Shown: positions 8,081-17,280, counted from the first letter of the stretch. The stretch: DNA of 64,000 nucleotides from RHKX01 sp963784885 (GCA_963784885.1 CAWATA010000002.1:419313-483312); one strand, 5' to 3'. Made by a program: numbers and translations. Notes: a model not told the origin generated them from the letters alone.

Positions 8081-10291
8081 ATGGAGATCGCGAAAGTCGA
8101 GCCGATGACGACGACGAGGGCGCTGCGAGGGCCCTACGACTACCGGCTGCCCGAGTCGATGGTCAAGGCCGGCGTCGGGGTCGGATCGCTCCTGGTGGTG
8201 CCCTTCTCGGGGCGCCGGATGCTCGGCGTCGTCGTCGCCGTTGCGGCCGAGAGCGACCTCCCGCCGGAGCGGCTCGCGGAGCCGATCGAGGCGATCGAGG
8301 CAGGCGCCACGCCGGAGCTGGTCCGGCTCGGCCTCTGGGTCGCCGAGCGTTACTGCTCGACGCCGCCTCGCGGGCTCGCCCTGGTGCTGCCGCCGGGCTC
8401 CGGAACCGGCCGTAAGCCGAAGTCGATGCGGCCGCTGACCGAGCGGACGGCGCAGGTCACCGCCGCCGGGGAGGCCGCGATCGGGGACGGCCCCGATGCC
8501 GTGCGCCTCGGCGCGCGGCAGCGGTCGGTGCTCGAGCTCCTGGCCGCCGACGGAGAGCTGTCGGGGCCGCGGATCCGGGAGCTCACGGGTGCCGACTCCG
8601 GCGTCCTCTCCGCGCTCGCCGGCAGGGGCCTCGTCGAGCGCCATACCCGGGAGGTCCGGCGGGCGCCGAGGATCGACACGGTCGGAGCCGTCGCGGACGC
8701 GCCCCGGCTCTCGGCGCAGCAGCAGGCCTGCGCGGACGCGCTGATCGGAGCACTCGACGGCGCGGGCCAGCGCGAGCGCCTGCTCCACGGCGTGACCGGC
8801 TCCGGCAAGACCGAGGTCTACCTGGCCGCGATCGAGGCGGCGCTCGAGCGCGGCCGGAGCGCGATCCTCCTCGTGCCCGAGATCGGGCTCACACCGCAGA
8901 CCGTCGGCCGGGTCGCCGCCCGCCTCGGCGACACCGTCGCCGTCCTTCACTCCGGGCTCGCGGAGGGTGAGCGCTTCGACGAATGGCGCCGGCTCCGCGC
9001 CGGGACCGCGCGAGTCTGCGTCGGCCCGCGCTCGGCCGTCTTCGCGCCGGTGTCCGACCTCGGCCTGATCGTCGTCGACGAGGAGCACGACTCCTCCTAC
9101 AAGCAGGAGGGCGATCCGCGCTACGACGCCCGCGCGGTCGCGCGGCGCCGGGCGGCGGACGCGGGAGCCCTGTATCTCGCGGGCAGCGCGACGCCGCGAC
9201 CCGAGAGCTGGGCGGAGCTCGACCGGCTGGAGCTGCCCGAGCGGATCGACGGCCGGCCGCTCCCGCCGGTCGAGATCCTCGACATGCGGGAGGTGCCGGG
9301 CTCGGCGGGCCCGCTTCACCCGGTCACCCGGGAGGCGCTGGCGGGCCTCGGAGCGGACGGCGGGGCGAAGGCGATCGTGATGCTGAACCGGCGCGGCTTC
9401 TCCCCCCACCTGAGCTGCGGCGCCTGCGGGGCCGCCGTCATCTGCCCGAACTGCGACGTCTCGCTCGTCCTCCACCGGGGGGCCGCGGTCGTCGGCTGCC
9501 ATCACTGCGGCCACACCGAACCGGTCCCGAAGGCCTGCGCGGAGTGCGGCTCGGTCTCGATCTCCCGGCACGGGGCGGGGACGGAGCGGATCGAGAAGCT
9601 CGTCGGCGAGCTGGCTGCGCCGGCGCCGGTCTTCCGCCTCGACGCTGACACGGTCTCGGGGCGCGGCGGCCACGGCCGCGTGCTGACCGAGTTCGAGCGG
9701 GCCCCCGGTGGTGTGCTCGTCGGGACCCAGATGGTCGCCAAGGGCCACGACTTCCCCGACGTTTCGCTCAGCGTCCTGATCGACGCCGATTCGACGCTGC
9801 GGTATCCGGACTTCCGCGCCGAGGAGCGCACTTTCGCCCTCGTCTCCCAGCTCGCGGGCCGCAGCGGCCGCGGCGAGCGCGGTGGTCGCGTCCTCGTTCA
9901 GACGCTCGCTCCGGCGGCGGCTCCGATCGTCGCCGCGGCTCGCCACGACACGGCCGGCTTTCTCGCCGGCGAGCTCGAACGGCGTCGCGAGTTCGGCTAT
10001 CCGCCGTTCTCCTCGCTGCTCGCCGTCGAGCTCACCGGGCCGGCGGAGCCGACGCTGATCGCCGCCGGCGAGCGAGTCGCGGCCGCGCTGCGGCCCGTCC
10101 TCGGCCCGGACGCGGAGTTGCTCGGCCCGGCGCCGAGGTTCCGCCGCCGTGGCCGGTTCCGTCGGCGTCTGCTGATCAAGAGTGCCGCGGCCGATCGCGA
10201 CGCGGCCGCCGTCCGCACGGCCCTCGCCGATCCGGGGGTGGTCGCGGCACTGAAGGGCGTGACGCTCGCGGTCGATGTCGATCCCCAGTGA
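8081..10291 (+). CDS. priA: Primosomal replication-restart protein PriA
   Basis: 736 residues. It is the superfamily 2 helicase that restarts collapsed replication forks. It has an N-terminal 3' DNA-binding domain, Walker A HGVTGSGKTEVY near 238-249, and the DEEHDSSYKQEGDPRY Walker B segment. The zinc-binding insertion has eight cysteines in CxxC pairs (CGACGAAVICPNC, then CHHCGH and CAECGS). A further helicase motif is GTQMVAKGHDFPDV. Unlike some actinobacterial PriA proteins reported as degenerate, the ATPase motifs look intact here. It is followed by def-fmt-rsmB, the widespread priA-def-fmt arrangement. Confidence 0.97.
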   Translation: MEIAKVEPMTTTRALRGPYDYRLPESMVKAGVGVGSLLVVPFSGRRMLGVVVAVAAESDLPPERLAEPIEAIEAGATPELVRLGLWVAERYCSTPPRGLALVLPPGSGTGRKPKSMRPLTERTAQVTAAGEAAIGDGPDAVRLGARQRSVLELLAADGELSGPRIRELTGADSGVLSALAGRGLVERHTREVRRAPRIDTVGAVADAPRLSAQQQACADALIGALDGAGQRERLLHGVTGSGKTEVYLAAIEAALERGRSAILLVPEIGLTPQTVGRVAARLGDTVAVLHSGLAEGERFDEWRRLRAGTARVCVGPRSAVFAPVSDLGLIVVDEEHDSSYKQEGDPRYDARAVARRRAADAGALYLAGSATPRPESWAELDRLELPERIDGRPLPPVEILDMREVPGSAGPLHPVTREALAGLGADGGAKAIVMLNRRGFSPHLSCGACGAAVICPNCDVSLVLHRGAAVVGCHHCGHTEPVPKACAECGSVSISRHGAGTERIEKLVGELAAPAPVFRLDADTVSGRGGHGRVLTEFERAPGGVLVGTQMVAKGHDFPDVSLSVLIDADSTLRYPDFRAEERTFALVSQLAGRSGRGERGGRVLVQTLAPAAAPIVAAARHDTAGFLAGELERRREFGYPPFSSLLAVELTGPAEPTLIAAGERVAAALRPVLGPDAELLGPAPRFRRRGRFRRRLLIKSAAADRDAAAVRTALADPGVVAALKGVTLAVDVDPQ

Positions 10292-10302
10292 GTGCGGCCA
10301 CC

Positions 10303-10308
10303 TAGAAT
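10303..10308 (+). promoter_or_regulatory. Putative -10 element of def
   Basis: TAGAAT ends 6 nt before the def ATG, which places a start site at or next to the initiation codon. Confidence 0.45.
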
Positions 10309-10314
10309 CGCGGC

Positions 10315-10941
10315 ATGGCCGAAGCGGAGACGGAGACGGACGAGCTCGAGGACGCGCGCGAGACCCTCGACGATCTCGACGAGGAGACGCTCGAGCGGCG
10401 CCGCCAGGCGCTCGGCGAGGTCCGGCAGTTCGGCGACCCGGTCCTGAAGTCGAGGGCTTCGGAGGTGAGCGAGTTCGGTCTCGAGCTCGAGCGCGAGGCG
10501 GAGCGGATGATCGGTCTCATGCAAGGGGCTCTCGGGATCGGCCTGGCCGCAACCCAGCTCGGGCTGATGCGGCGCATGCTCGTCTTCCAGGCGGGGCCCG
10601 ACGCGGAGCCCCAGGCGATCGTCAACCCCGAGGTCGAGTGGGTCTCGGAGGAGCTGATCACCGCCGAGGAAGGTTGTCTCAGCCTCGCCAACGTCCTCGT
10701 CGACGTCGAGCGGCCGCTCCATGCGCGGGTGCGGGCCGCCGATCTCTCCGGCTCCCCGATCCTGCTCGAGGCGAGCGGTCTCGAGGCCCGCGTCCTGCAG
10801 CACGAGATCGATCACCTCGACGGCATCCTGATCCTCGACCGGACCGAGCGTCCCCAGCGCCGGGCCGCCCTGCGTGCATTGCGCGAGGGCGAGCACTTCG
10901 ACCCATCGATGCTCGAGCCTCCAGAGCCAGACCCGGAGTGA
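10315..10941 (+). CDS. def: Peptide deformylase
   Basis: 208 residues. It removes the N-formyl group from nascent proteins. All three family motifs are present: GIGLAATQLG (motif I), EEGCLS (motif II, metal-ligand Cys) and QHEIDHLDGIL (motif III, metal-ligand His and catalytic Glu). The first ~35 residues are an acidic extension (AEAETETDELEDARE) absent from most deformylases. The stop overlaps the fmt GTG by 4 nt, so the deformylase and formyltransferase genes are probably translationally coupled. Confidence 0.97.
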   Translation: MAEAETETDELEDARETLDDLDEETLERRRQALGEVRQFGDPVLKSRASEVSEFGLELEREAERMIGLMQGALGIGLAATQLGLMRRMLVFQAGPDAEPQAIVNPEVEWVSEELITAEEGCLSLANVLVDVERPLHARVRAADLSGSPILLEASGLEARVLQHEIDHLDGILILDRTERPQRRAALRALREGEHFDPSMLEPPEPDPE

Positions 10942-11861
10942 GGACTCTCTACCTCGGCACCTCCGAGTTCGCCGCCGTGATCCTGCAACGGCTTGCGGAG
11001 GGGCCGCACCGGCCGGCGCTCGTCGTCGCGCCGCCCGACCGCCCGCGCGGCCGGGGTCGCAAGCTCGCGCCGCCCCCGGTTGCCGTGGTCGCCCGCGAAC
11101 TCGAGCTCGAGCTGCTGCAGGAGCCCGATGTCAACGTCCCCGCCGTGAGTGAGCGCCTGCTCGACTCCGGTGCCGAGGTCGGCATCGTCTGCGCCTTCGG
11201 CCAGATCATCCGCGAGCCACTGCTCTCGGGCGTCGAGCTGCTCAACGTCCACCCGTCGCTGCTGCCCCGCTGGCGCGGCGCCGCGCCGATCGAGCGGGCG
11301 ATCATGGCCGGGGACGAGACCACCGGAGTCTGCGTGATGCGGCTCGCGGCCGGACTCGACTCCGGTCCGGTGGCGCTCCGCCGGGAGGAGCAGATCGGAC
11401 CCGTCGACGACTACGGCAGCCTCGCCGGGCGCCTGGCGGCGGTCGGGGGCGAGCTGCTGGCCGAAGCGCTCGACCGCCGCGCCCAGGGACCGCTCGACTA
11501 CGCCGAGCAGCCCGAGGACGGCGTCACCTACGCCGAGAAGATCGAGGCTCCTGAGCGTCGGGTCGATCCCTGGGGCCCGGCTCGGGACGAGGCGCTCCGG
11601 ATCCGCGCCCTGACCCCCCACGTCGGCGCCTTCGTCGTCCTCGGTGACGAGAGCCGCCTCGGCCTCCGCGACCCGGTCGCGCTCGCCGACGGTCCGCCTC
11701 CCGGCGAGTTCGCGCCGGCCGAGGACGGGTTGCTGCTCGGCTGCGGCGAGGGTGCCCTGCGGATCGGATCGGTGCAACCCGCGGGCGGCAGGTGGATGCC
11801 CGCACTCGACTACCTGCGGGGCCACGGGCCCCCGGAGCCGCTCGCCCGGCCCTCGCAGTGA
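10938..11861 (+). CDS. fmt: Methionyl-tRNA formyltransferase
   Basis: 307 residues from a GTG that overlaps the def stop. It formylates initiator Met-tRNA using 10-formyl-THF. The N-terminus RTLYLGTSEFAA matches the family, and LNVHPSLLPRWRGAAPI carries the SLLP formyl-folate loop. GLDSGPV and the C-terminal OB-like domain (VTYAEKIEAPERRVD) are present. The reading frame continues upstream through def, but homology begins at this GTG. Its stop overlaps the rsmB GTG. Confidence 0.96.
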   Translation: MRTLYLGTSEFAAVILQRLAEGPHRPALVVAPPDRPRGRGRKLAPPPVAVVARELELELLQEPDVNVPAVSERLLDSGAEVGIVCAFGQIIREPLLSGVELLNVHPSLLPRWRGAAPIERAIMAGDETTGVCVMRLAAGLDSGPVALRREEQIGPVDDYGSLAGRLAAVGGELLAEALDRRAQGPLDYAEQPEDGVTYAEKIEAPERRVDPWGPARDEALRIRALTPHVGAFVVLGDESRLGLRDPVALADGPPPGEFAPAEDGLLLGCGEGALRIGSVQPAGGRWMPALDYLRGHGPPEPLARPSQ

Positions 11862-13204
11862 GCGCCGCGACGCCGGCCCGCCGGGCCGCCTTCGAGACGC
11901 TCCGGCGGGTGTTCGAGGACGATGCCTGGGCCGACCGGGCGCTGCGCGCCGCCGCCGCGCGGCTCGGCCTCGAGGGCCGCGAGCGGGCGCAGGCGCAGGC
12001 GCTCGCCTACGGCGCGGTCCAGCGCCGCGGCACGACCGACCACTTCGTCGCCGCGCTCGCCGGCCGGTCCGTCGAACGGATCGATCCGCCGCTGCGGGCG
12101 GCGCTCCGGCTCGGGCTGTTCGAGCTCTTCTTCGCTCCCGGCGCCGCCGACCACGCGGCCGTCGATCAGGCCGTCGCACTCGCGAAAGGCCGCGGCGGAC
12201 ACCGGCACGGGGCCGGGCTCGTGAACGCGGTCCTCCGGCGGGCCGTGCGCGAGCGCGACGAGCTCATCGCAGGCCTCGGCGACGACGACCCGGCCGCCGC
12301 CGCCATCCGCCACTCGGTGCCGGTCTGGCTGGCCGAGCTCTGGTGGGAGGAGCTCGGACCGGAGCCGGCCCGCTCGCTGCTCGCTGCGATCAACGAGCCG
12401 CCCGAGCTCGCGTTCCGGGTCAACTCCCTCCGCGGCGACCGCGAGGCGGCGCTCGCCGCGCTGGCGGCGGTCGGGGTCGAGGCTCGGGTGGCCGATCCCG
12501 CGTCACCGCCGGCGCCGGCCGGCTCGATCGTCGTAACCGGCGGCGAGCGGGGGAGGGTCGAGGAGCTGGTCGCGGCGGGCGTCGTCGTCCCGCAGTCCCG
12601 GGCCTCGGCGCTCGTCGCAGAGGTGCTGGCGCCCGAACCCGGGGAGCGGGTCCTCGACCTCTGCGCCGGTCCCGGAATCAAGGCCGGCCAGGTCGCCGCG
12701 GCCCTCGGCGGGAAGGGTGCCGGGCTCGTCGCCGTCGAGCGCGATCCCGGACGCGCGCGGGAGCTGCGGGAGCTGCTGGACCTGCTCGGTGCATCCGCGG
12801 CAACGGTCGTCAGGGAGGACGCCACCGGGCCGCCTCCCGCCGGGCCGTTCGATGCCGTCCTCGTCGATCCGCCGTGCTCGGGGCTCGGCACGCTCGCCTC
12901 GCGTCCCGACGCCCGCTGGCGGCGGGACCCCGACGACATCGAGACGATGGCGCTGACGGCGGCGCGGATCCTCGCCCGCGCGGTCGAGGCGGCCGGAGCA
13001 GGCGGCCGCATCGTCTACTCGACCTGCACGATCTCCCGCCGCGAGAACGAGGACGTTGCCGGCGCGGCGGATGCCGCGCTCGGGGATCTCGGTGCCGTGT
13101 CCGGTCTCGGAGCGCTCGCCGCGCCCGGCGACGGCCGCTTCCTGCAGACCCGCAACGATCGCGACCGGACCGACGGGTTCTTCGTCGCCGCCCTCGAGCC
13201 CTGA
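11858..13204 (+). CDS. rsmB: 16S rRNA m5C967 methyltransferase RsmB (Sun)
   Basis: 448 residues from GTG 11858, overlapping the fmt stop. The N-terminal ~130 residues are a NusB-like RNA-binding domain (RRAAFETLRRVFEDDAWADR). The C-terminal part is a SAM-dependent m5C methyltransferase with VLDLCAGPGIKAGQ (SAM loop; the usual form is CAAPGGK), DPPCSGLGTLASRP (Cys) and YSTCTISRRENE (second Cys). It methylates C967 of 16S rRNA. It belongs to the priA-def-fmt-rsmB run. Confidence 0.93.
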   Translation: MSAATPARRAAFETLRRVFEDDAWADRALRAAAARLGLEGRERAQAQALAYGAVQRRGTTDHFVAALAGRSVERIDPPLRAALRLGLFELFFAPGAADHAAVDQAVALAKGRGGHRHGAGLVNAVLRRAVRERDELIAGLGDDDPAAAAIRHSVPVWLAELWWEELGPEPARSLLAAINEPPELAFRVNSLRGDREAALAALAAVGVEARVADPASPPAPAGSIVVTGGERGRVEELVAAGVVVPQSRASALVAEVLAPEPGERVLDLCAGPGIKAGQVAAALGGKGAGLVAVERDPGRARELRELLDLLGASAATVVREDATGPPPAGPFDAVLVDPPCSGLGTLASRPDARWRRDPDDIETMALTAARILARAVEAAGAGGRIVYSTCTISRRENEDVAGAADAALGDLGAVSGLGALAAPGDGRFLQTRNDRDRTDGFFVAALEP

Positions 13205-13240
13205 CGCCGGGACGCCGCCGGCACCCGCCACCCTGACCAC

Positions 13241-13246
13241 TACGAT
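13241..13246 (+). promoter_or_regulatory. Putative -10 element
   Basis: TACGAT ends 6 nt before ATG 13253, the same spacing as at def. Confidence 0.45.
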
Positions 13247-13252
13247 CGCGGC

Positions 13253-13495
13253 ATGAGCTCATCGGCCGAACCGGGTTCGACGACCTTCTCGCGGCCCTCC
13301 TGTCCCGGTTGCGGCGAGCCCTGGCTGCGCCCGACGCAGCTTCCCGGTCGCTTTCGGTGCGTCAACTGCCTGCAGCGCTACGAGCTCGTCTCGCAGTGCC
13401 CCGGCTGCGGCACCCACCAGACGATCGTGCGGATGAGCGTCGACCAGGACCTGAGGTGCCAGGAATGCGGCACTTCGATGCTGCGGGTCATCTGA
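13253..13495 (+). CDS. Small double zinc-ribbon protein
   Basis: 80 residues with four CxxC pairs (CPGCGE, CVNC, CPGCG, CQECG) spaced to form two zinc ribbons. The core fold probably binds zinc and possibly nucleic acid, but no specific family is recognised. It sits between rsmB and rpe and its TGA overlaps the rpe ATG, so the two are coupled. It has its own -10-like hexamer. Confidence 0.8.
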   Translation: MSSSAEPGSTTFSRPSCPGCGEPWLRPTQLPGRFRCVNCLQRYELVSQCPGCGTHQTIVRMSVDQDLRCQECGTSMLRVI

Positions 13496-14178
13496 TGGCC
13501 GAGCGCCCGGCGATGCCATCCGGCCGCAGGGTCGCTCCGTCGATCCTCTCTGCCGACTTCGCCCGCCTCGGGGAGCAGGTCGACGAGGTGCTCGCGGCCG
13601 GCGCGAAGGTCGTTCACGTCGACGTCATGGACGGCGACTTCGTCCCGCCGATCACGATCGGGCCGCTGATCGTCGGTGCGGTCGCCGATCGCATCCATGC
13701 GGCCGGTGCCTTCGTCGACTGCCACCTGATGATCGAGCGGCCCGAGTCGCAGGTCTCCGAGTTCGCCCGCGCCGGCGCCGACTCGATCACCTTCCACGCC
13801 GAGGCGACCCCGCACCTGAACCGCGTCGCTCACGCGATCCACGAGGCTGGCTGCAACGCCGGCGTCGCGATCAACCCCGGCACCCCCGTCGCGGCGCTGG
13901 AGTCGATCGCCGCCGACTGCGACCTGCTGCTCTGCATGAGCGTCAACCCCGGCTGGGGCGGCCAGCCCTTCATTCCCGGGTCGCTCGGCAAGCTCGAGGC
14001 GCTCCGGGCCCTCGCCCCCGGCGCGGTGATCGAGGTCGACGGCGGAATCGATCCCGGGACCGGACCCGGCGCCGCGGCGGCCGGCACCGACTGGTTCGTC
14101 GCCGGCTCGGCGATCTTCGGCAGGCCCGACGCCGCGGCCGCCTACGCGGAGATCGCCGTCGCGGTCGGCGCCGAGTAG
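13495..14178 (+). CDS. rpe: Ribulose-phosphate 3-epimerase
   Basis: 227 residues, TIM barrel. It interconverts ribulose-5-P and xylulose-5-P in the pentose phosphate pathway, which supplies the ribulose-5-P used by RibB nearby. Motifs: APSILSADFARLG near residue 11, HVDVMDGDFVPP (metal His and catalytic Asp), MSVNPGWGGQPF and EVDGGI (second catalytic Asp). The ATG overlaps the preceding stop. The TAG stop forms one end of an 18-bp terminator hairpin. Confidence 0.96.
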   Translation: MAERPAMPSGRRVAPSILSADFARLGEQVDEVLAAGAKVVHVDVMDGDFVPPITIGPLIVGAVADRIHAAGAFVDCHLMIERPESQVSEFARAGADSITFHAEATPHLNRVAHAIHEAGCNAGVAINPGTPVAALESIAADCDLLLCMSVNPGWGGQPFIPGSLGKLEALRALAPGAVIEVDGGIDPGTGPGAAAAGTDWFVAGSAIFGRPDAAAAYAEIAVAVGAE

Positions 14179-14193
14179 GCGGCGGTCCGCCTA
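14176..14193. terminator. Bidirectional terminator hairpin built on two stop codons
   Basis: TAGGCGG (14176-14182), a 4-nt loop CGGT and CCGCCTA (14187-14193) make a perfect 7-bp stem. The left TAG is the rpe stop; the right CTA is the antiporter stop on the other strand. Both convergent genes thus end in one symmetrical hairpin. Confidence 0.6.
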
Positions 14194-15990
14194 CCCCAGA
14201 GCCGGCGCGTCGATCGCGCCGATCGCCTCCTGCAGCCAGGCCCGGTCCTGGGGCGACGTCTCGGCCCGCTCAGCCCGCTCCGCACACCACCGGGTCATGT
14301 TGCGGCGGCCGCCGACGACCATCAGGTCCGGCCCGGTGACCGCGAAGCGCCCATCGACGAGGGCGACGATGGCAGCCGGCACGTCCGATCGCGTCCGCAG
14401 CGTGACGGCGACGGCGACGCCGTCGACCGTCTCCGGGTTGCCGGTGTCGCCGTCGCTCGGACGTGTCGGCCGGACCGAGAAGATGGCGGGTGATCCGCGG
14501 ACTCCGATCGGCAGCCTCGGCACGCCCTTGATCGGGCCGCCGCGCCAGGTCCCGAGCAGCCGGGTGATCTCGTTCCGGGTTTCGCGGCGGACGAGGATGT
14601 GAAGCTCGTCGCCCGCTTCGACGACGGTCGAGCCGCGGGGTAGGAGCGCCTGCTCCGCGCGAACGATCAGGTTGATCAGCGCCTCGCGAGGCAGGCCGAG
14701 CTCCTTGATCATCCGGCCGACGGCGGCGTCACCCGGCTCGACCCGGAACGCGAGCACGTCGCCGCCGAGCTCCTGGATCATTCCCGTCTCGACGACGGGG
14801 CGGGGGAGGGCGGCTTCGCCGGTCGTCAGCCCGAGTCGCCGCGCCAGCGGCTCGAAGGTGAAGCCCTGCAGCAGGGTCGAGATCACGACCACGAAGAAGA
14901 TCGCGTTGAAGAGCAGCTCGCTGCCTTCGATCCCGGCGATCACCGGGAACGTCGCCAGCCAGATCGGCACCGCCCCCCGCAGCCCCGCCCAGCTCAGCAT
15001 CGCCCGCTCGCGGAACCTGAACGAGTCGACCTGGCTCGCGATCAGGGTCGCGATCGGCCGGGCGACGAAGATCAGAAACAGCGCGAGCGCCGTCCCCTGC
15101 CAGGCGACGTCGACCAGGCCGCTCGGGAAGACGAGCAGACCGAGCAGGAAGAACAGCGAAATCTGTGCCACCCAGCTCAGGCCCTGATGGAAGGCGGTCA
15201 CGGTGCGCCGGGCTGGAACGATCCCGGTGCCGAGCGCGAGCCCGGTCAGGTAGACGGCGAGGAAGCCGGAGCCGTGGCCGACGTCGGCGAGCCCGAACGC
15301 GAGCGCTGCGGCCGCCATCGAGGCGACCGGGTAGAGGCCGGGGGTCGGGTAGTCGAGCCGCATGAACGCCCAGCGAGCCGCGTAGCCGACGACGACTCCG
15401 ACCACGGCGCCGATCAGCAGCTCGCCGGCGAAGTCGACCGCCATGTCGGTGATCCCGAAGCCGGGCTCCTCGATCCAGGCGATGAATCCGGTCACGAGGA
15501 GGACGGCGACGGGGTCGTTGAGGCCCGACTCGCCCTCGAGCGCTCGGGCGAGTCGGCGGCGCAGGGTAGAGCCGCGGAGCACGGCGAAGATCGCCGCCGA
15601 GTCGGTCGCGGCGATGGCGGAGCCGACGATCAGCGCCTCGAGGGTCCCGAGATCGAACAGCCACGCCGCCGCGAGGGCACCGAGGACGGCGGTCAGCACC
15701 GTGCCGACGACGGCCAGCGACAGCGCCGTCCGCAGGACCGGGCGGATCTCCTGCCAGCCGGCGGTCAGGCCGCCCTCGAAGAGGATCAGCACGAGGCCGA
15801 TAGTGCCGAGCGTCCTGGTCAGCTCGACGTCGTCGAACTCGACGCCACCCGGCCCCTCGCTGCCGACGAGCATTCCGAGCCCGAGAAAGAGGATCAGCCC
15901 AGGGACCCGGACGCGGTCGGCGACCATCGCGGCGGCGATTCCGGCGCCGAGCAGGAGGCCGCCGATCAGGATCAGCTCGGCGTCGGACAA
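14191..15990 (-). CDS. Potassium/sodium:proton antiporter, NhaP2 (CvrA) type
   Basis: 599 residues: about 12 membrane segments over residues 1-395, then a cytosolic part with a TrkA-C (RCK_C) domain around 405-490 (EPGDAAVGRMIKELGLPRE, LHILVRRETRNEI) and a further C-terminal domain. Conserved CPA1 motifs are LILFEGGLTAGW, the ATDSAAIFAVLRG helix and ALEGESGLNDP with the ion-binding acidic pair. It exchanges monovalent cations for protons across the cytoplasmic membrane. It is divergent from the riboflavin operon. Confidence 0.9.
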   Translation of the reverse strand: MSDAELILIGGLLLGAGIAAAMVADRVRVPGLILFLGLGMLVGSEGPGGVEFDDVELTRTLGTIGLVLILFEGGLTAGWQEIRPVLRTALSLAVVGTVLTAVLGALAAAWLFDLGTLEALIVGSAIAATDSAAIFAVLRGSTLRRRLARALEGESGLNDPVAVLLVTGFIAWIEEPGFGITDMAVDFAGELLIGAVVGVVVGYAARWAFMRLDYPTPGLYPVASMAAAALAFGLADVGHGSGFLAVYLTGLALGTGIVPARRTVTAFHQGLSWVAQISLFFLLGLLVFPSGLVDVAWQGTALALFLIFVARPIATLIASQVDSFRFRERAMLSWAGLRGAVPIWLATFPVIAGIEGSELLFNAIFFVVVISTLLQGFTFEPLARRLGLTTGEAALPRPVVETGMIQELGGDVLAFRVEPGDAAVGRMIKELGLPREALINLIVRAEQALLPRGSTVVEAGDELHILVRRETRNEITRLLGTWRGGPIKGVPRLPIGVRGSPAIFSVRPTRPSDGDTGNPETVDGVAVAVTLRTRSDVPAAIVALVDGRFAVTGPDLMVVGGRRNMTRWCAERAERAETSPQDRAWLQEAIGAIDAPALG

Positions 15991-16084
15991 AGTCGCTCCT
16001 GGCGTTCGGGGGCGGCGGGAGGCAGGATAGTTGCCGCATCTGCGGATCCCGCGAATCGGCCCTTGAGATCGGCGTCCCGGGCGC

Positions 16085-16115
16085 TACCATCCAAGTTGAC
16101 TGACTAGTCAATCAA
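16085..16115. promoter_or_regulatory. rib-operon promoter with overlapping 20-bp palindrome
   Basis: TACCAT (16085-16090) is -10-like. It is followed by TGACTAGTCA (16101-16110), a perfect palindrome extended by TTGA/TCAA arms to 16096-16115 with a single mismatched pair. The predicted start site falls inside the palindrome, a good repressor position. The symmetry resembles TetR-type operators. No FMN riboswitch is visible before ribD. Confidence 0.5.
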
Positions 16116-16148
16116 CTGCCGGAAACGGCGCGGGGAGGCCCCCGAAGC

Positions 16149-17279
16149 GTGAATTCCAACGTCTCCACCGAGCAGCAGCAGCCGATGCGCCGCGCGCTCG
16201 AGCTGGCGGCGGGCGGCCGCGGCCGGGTCAGCCCCAACCCCCTCGTCGGGGCGGTGGTCGTCGACCACGCCGGCCGCGTGCTCGGTGAGGGCTTTCACGC
16301 GCGTCTCGGCGGACCGCACGCGGAGGTCGCCGCCATCGAGGCTGCTCGGGCGGCGGGAGCGAACCTCGCCGGCGCGACGATCCACGTGACACTCGAGCCG
16401 TGCGCTCATCACGGTCGCCAGCCACCATGCACCGACGCCATCCTCGCGGCGGGGATCGCTCGCGTGGTGATCGCATCCGACGACCCGAGCGCGAAGGCGA
16501 GCGGCCGCGGCCCCGGGATCCTCCGCGACGGCGGCGTCGAGGTCGAGTGGTCCGACGGCGGGGACGCGGCGGCGGCACGGCTCCTGAACCAGCCCTTCCG
16601 CAAGCACGCACGCACCGGACGCCCGCTCGTCGTCCTCAAGTCGGCTCTGACCCTCGATGGCCGCACGGCGACCGGGGCGGGCGACTCGCAGTGGATCTCC
16701 GGCGAGTCCTCGCGTCGGCTCGTCCATCGGTGGCGGTCGGAGGCCGATGCCGTCGTCGTCGGCATCGGCACCGCCCTCGCCGACGACGCGATGCTGACCG
16801 CCCGCGGCGTCGACGCCGAGCGGCAGCCGCGACGGGTCGTCTTCGACTCCGACTGCCGCCTGCCGCTCGACTCGAACCTCGTCACGAGCGTCGCGGAGGC
16901 GGCGGTGACGGTGGTGGCCGGAGCCGGAGCGGATCCGCGCCGCGCCGGCGCACTCGCCGACGCCGGCGTCGAGGTGATCGTCTGCCCCGGGGATGGGGCG
17001 GACCGCATCGGTTCAGCACTCGCCGAGCTCGGGCGCCGGGGCGTCACCAGCATCCTGCTCGAGGGCGGGCCGACCCTCGCCGGCGCGTTCGCCGACGCCG
17101 GCGAACTGGACGAGCTTCGCCTCTTCTACGCTCCGATCGTGCTCGGCGGCGCTGATGCCAGACCATTGCTCGGAGGCAGCGGCGCGGAGCGGATCGACGA
17201 CGCCGACCGGGCCCTCGCCGTCGCCTGGGAGCCGGTCGGCGACGACATGCTCGCCCGTGCCAGGCTCCGGGAGTGGTGA
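16149..17279 (+). CDS. ribD: Bifunctional riboflavin deaminase/reductase
   Basis: 376 residues, GTG start. The N-terminal ~145 residues are a CDA-fold deaminase with zinc ligands HAEVAAIEAA and LEPCAHHGRQPPCTDA; the C-terminal ~225 residues are the DHFR-like reductase (SALTLDGRTAT, SEADAVVVGIGTALADD, LLEGGPTLAGAF). Together they convert the pyrimidine from GTP cyclohydrolase II into the ribitylamino-uracil 5'-phosphate. It is first of four rib genes; the next starts 1 nt after its stop. Confidence 0.96.
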   Translation: MNSNVSTEQQQPMRRALELAAGGRGRVSPNPLVGAVVVDHAGRVLGEGFHARLGGPHAEVAAIEAARAAGANLAGATIHVTLEPCAHHGRQPPCTDAILAAGIARVVIASDDPSAKASGRGPGILRDGGVEVEWSDGGDAAAARLLNQPFRKHARTGRPLVVLKSALTLDGRTATGAGDSQWISGESSRRLVHRWRSEADAVVVGIGTALADDAMLTARGVDAERQPRRVVFDSDCRLPLDSNLVTSVAEAAVTVVAGAGADPRRAGALADAGVEVIVCPGDGADRIGSALAELGRRGVTSILLEGGPTLAGAFADAGELDELRLFYAPIVLGGADARPLLGGSGAERIDDADRALAVAWEPVGDDMLARARLREW

Positions 17280-17280
17280 G

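Noticed and set aside
15991..16148. FMN riboswitch before ribD
   Set aside because: None of the conserved FMN-aptamer words is present; a palindrome is found instead.
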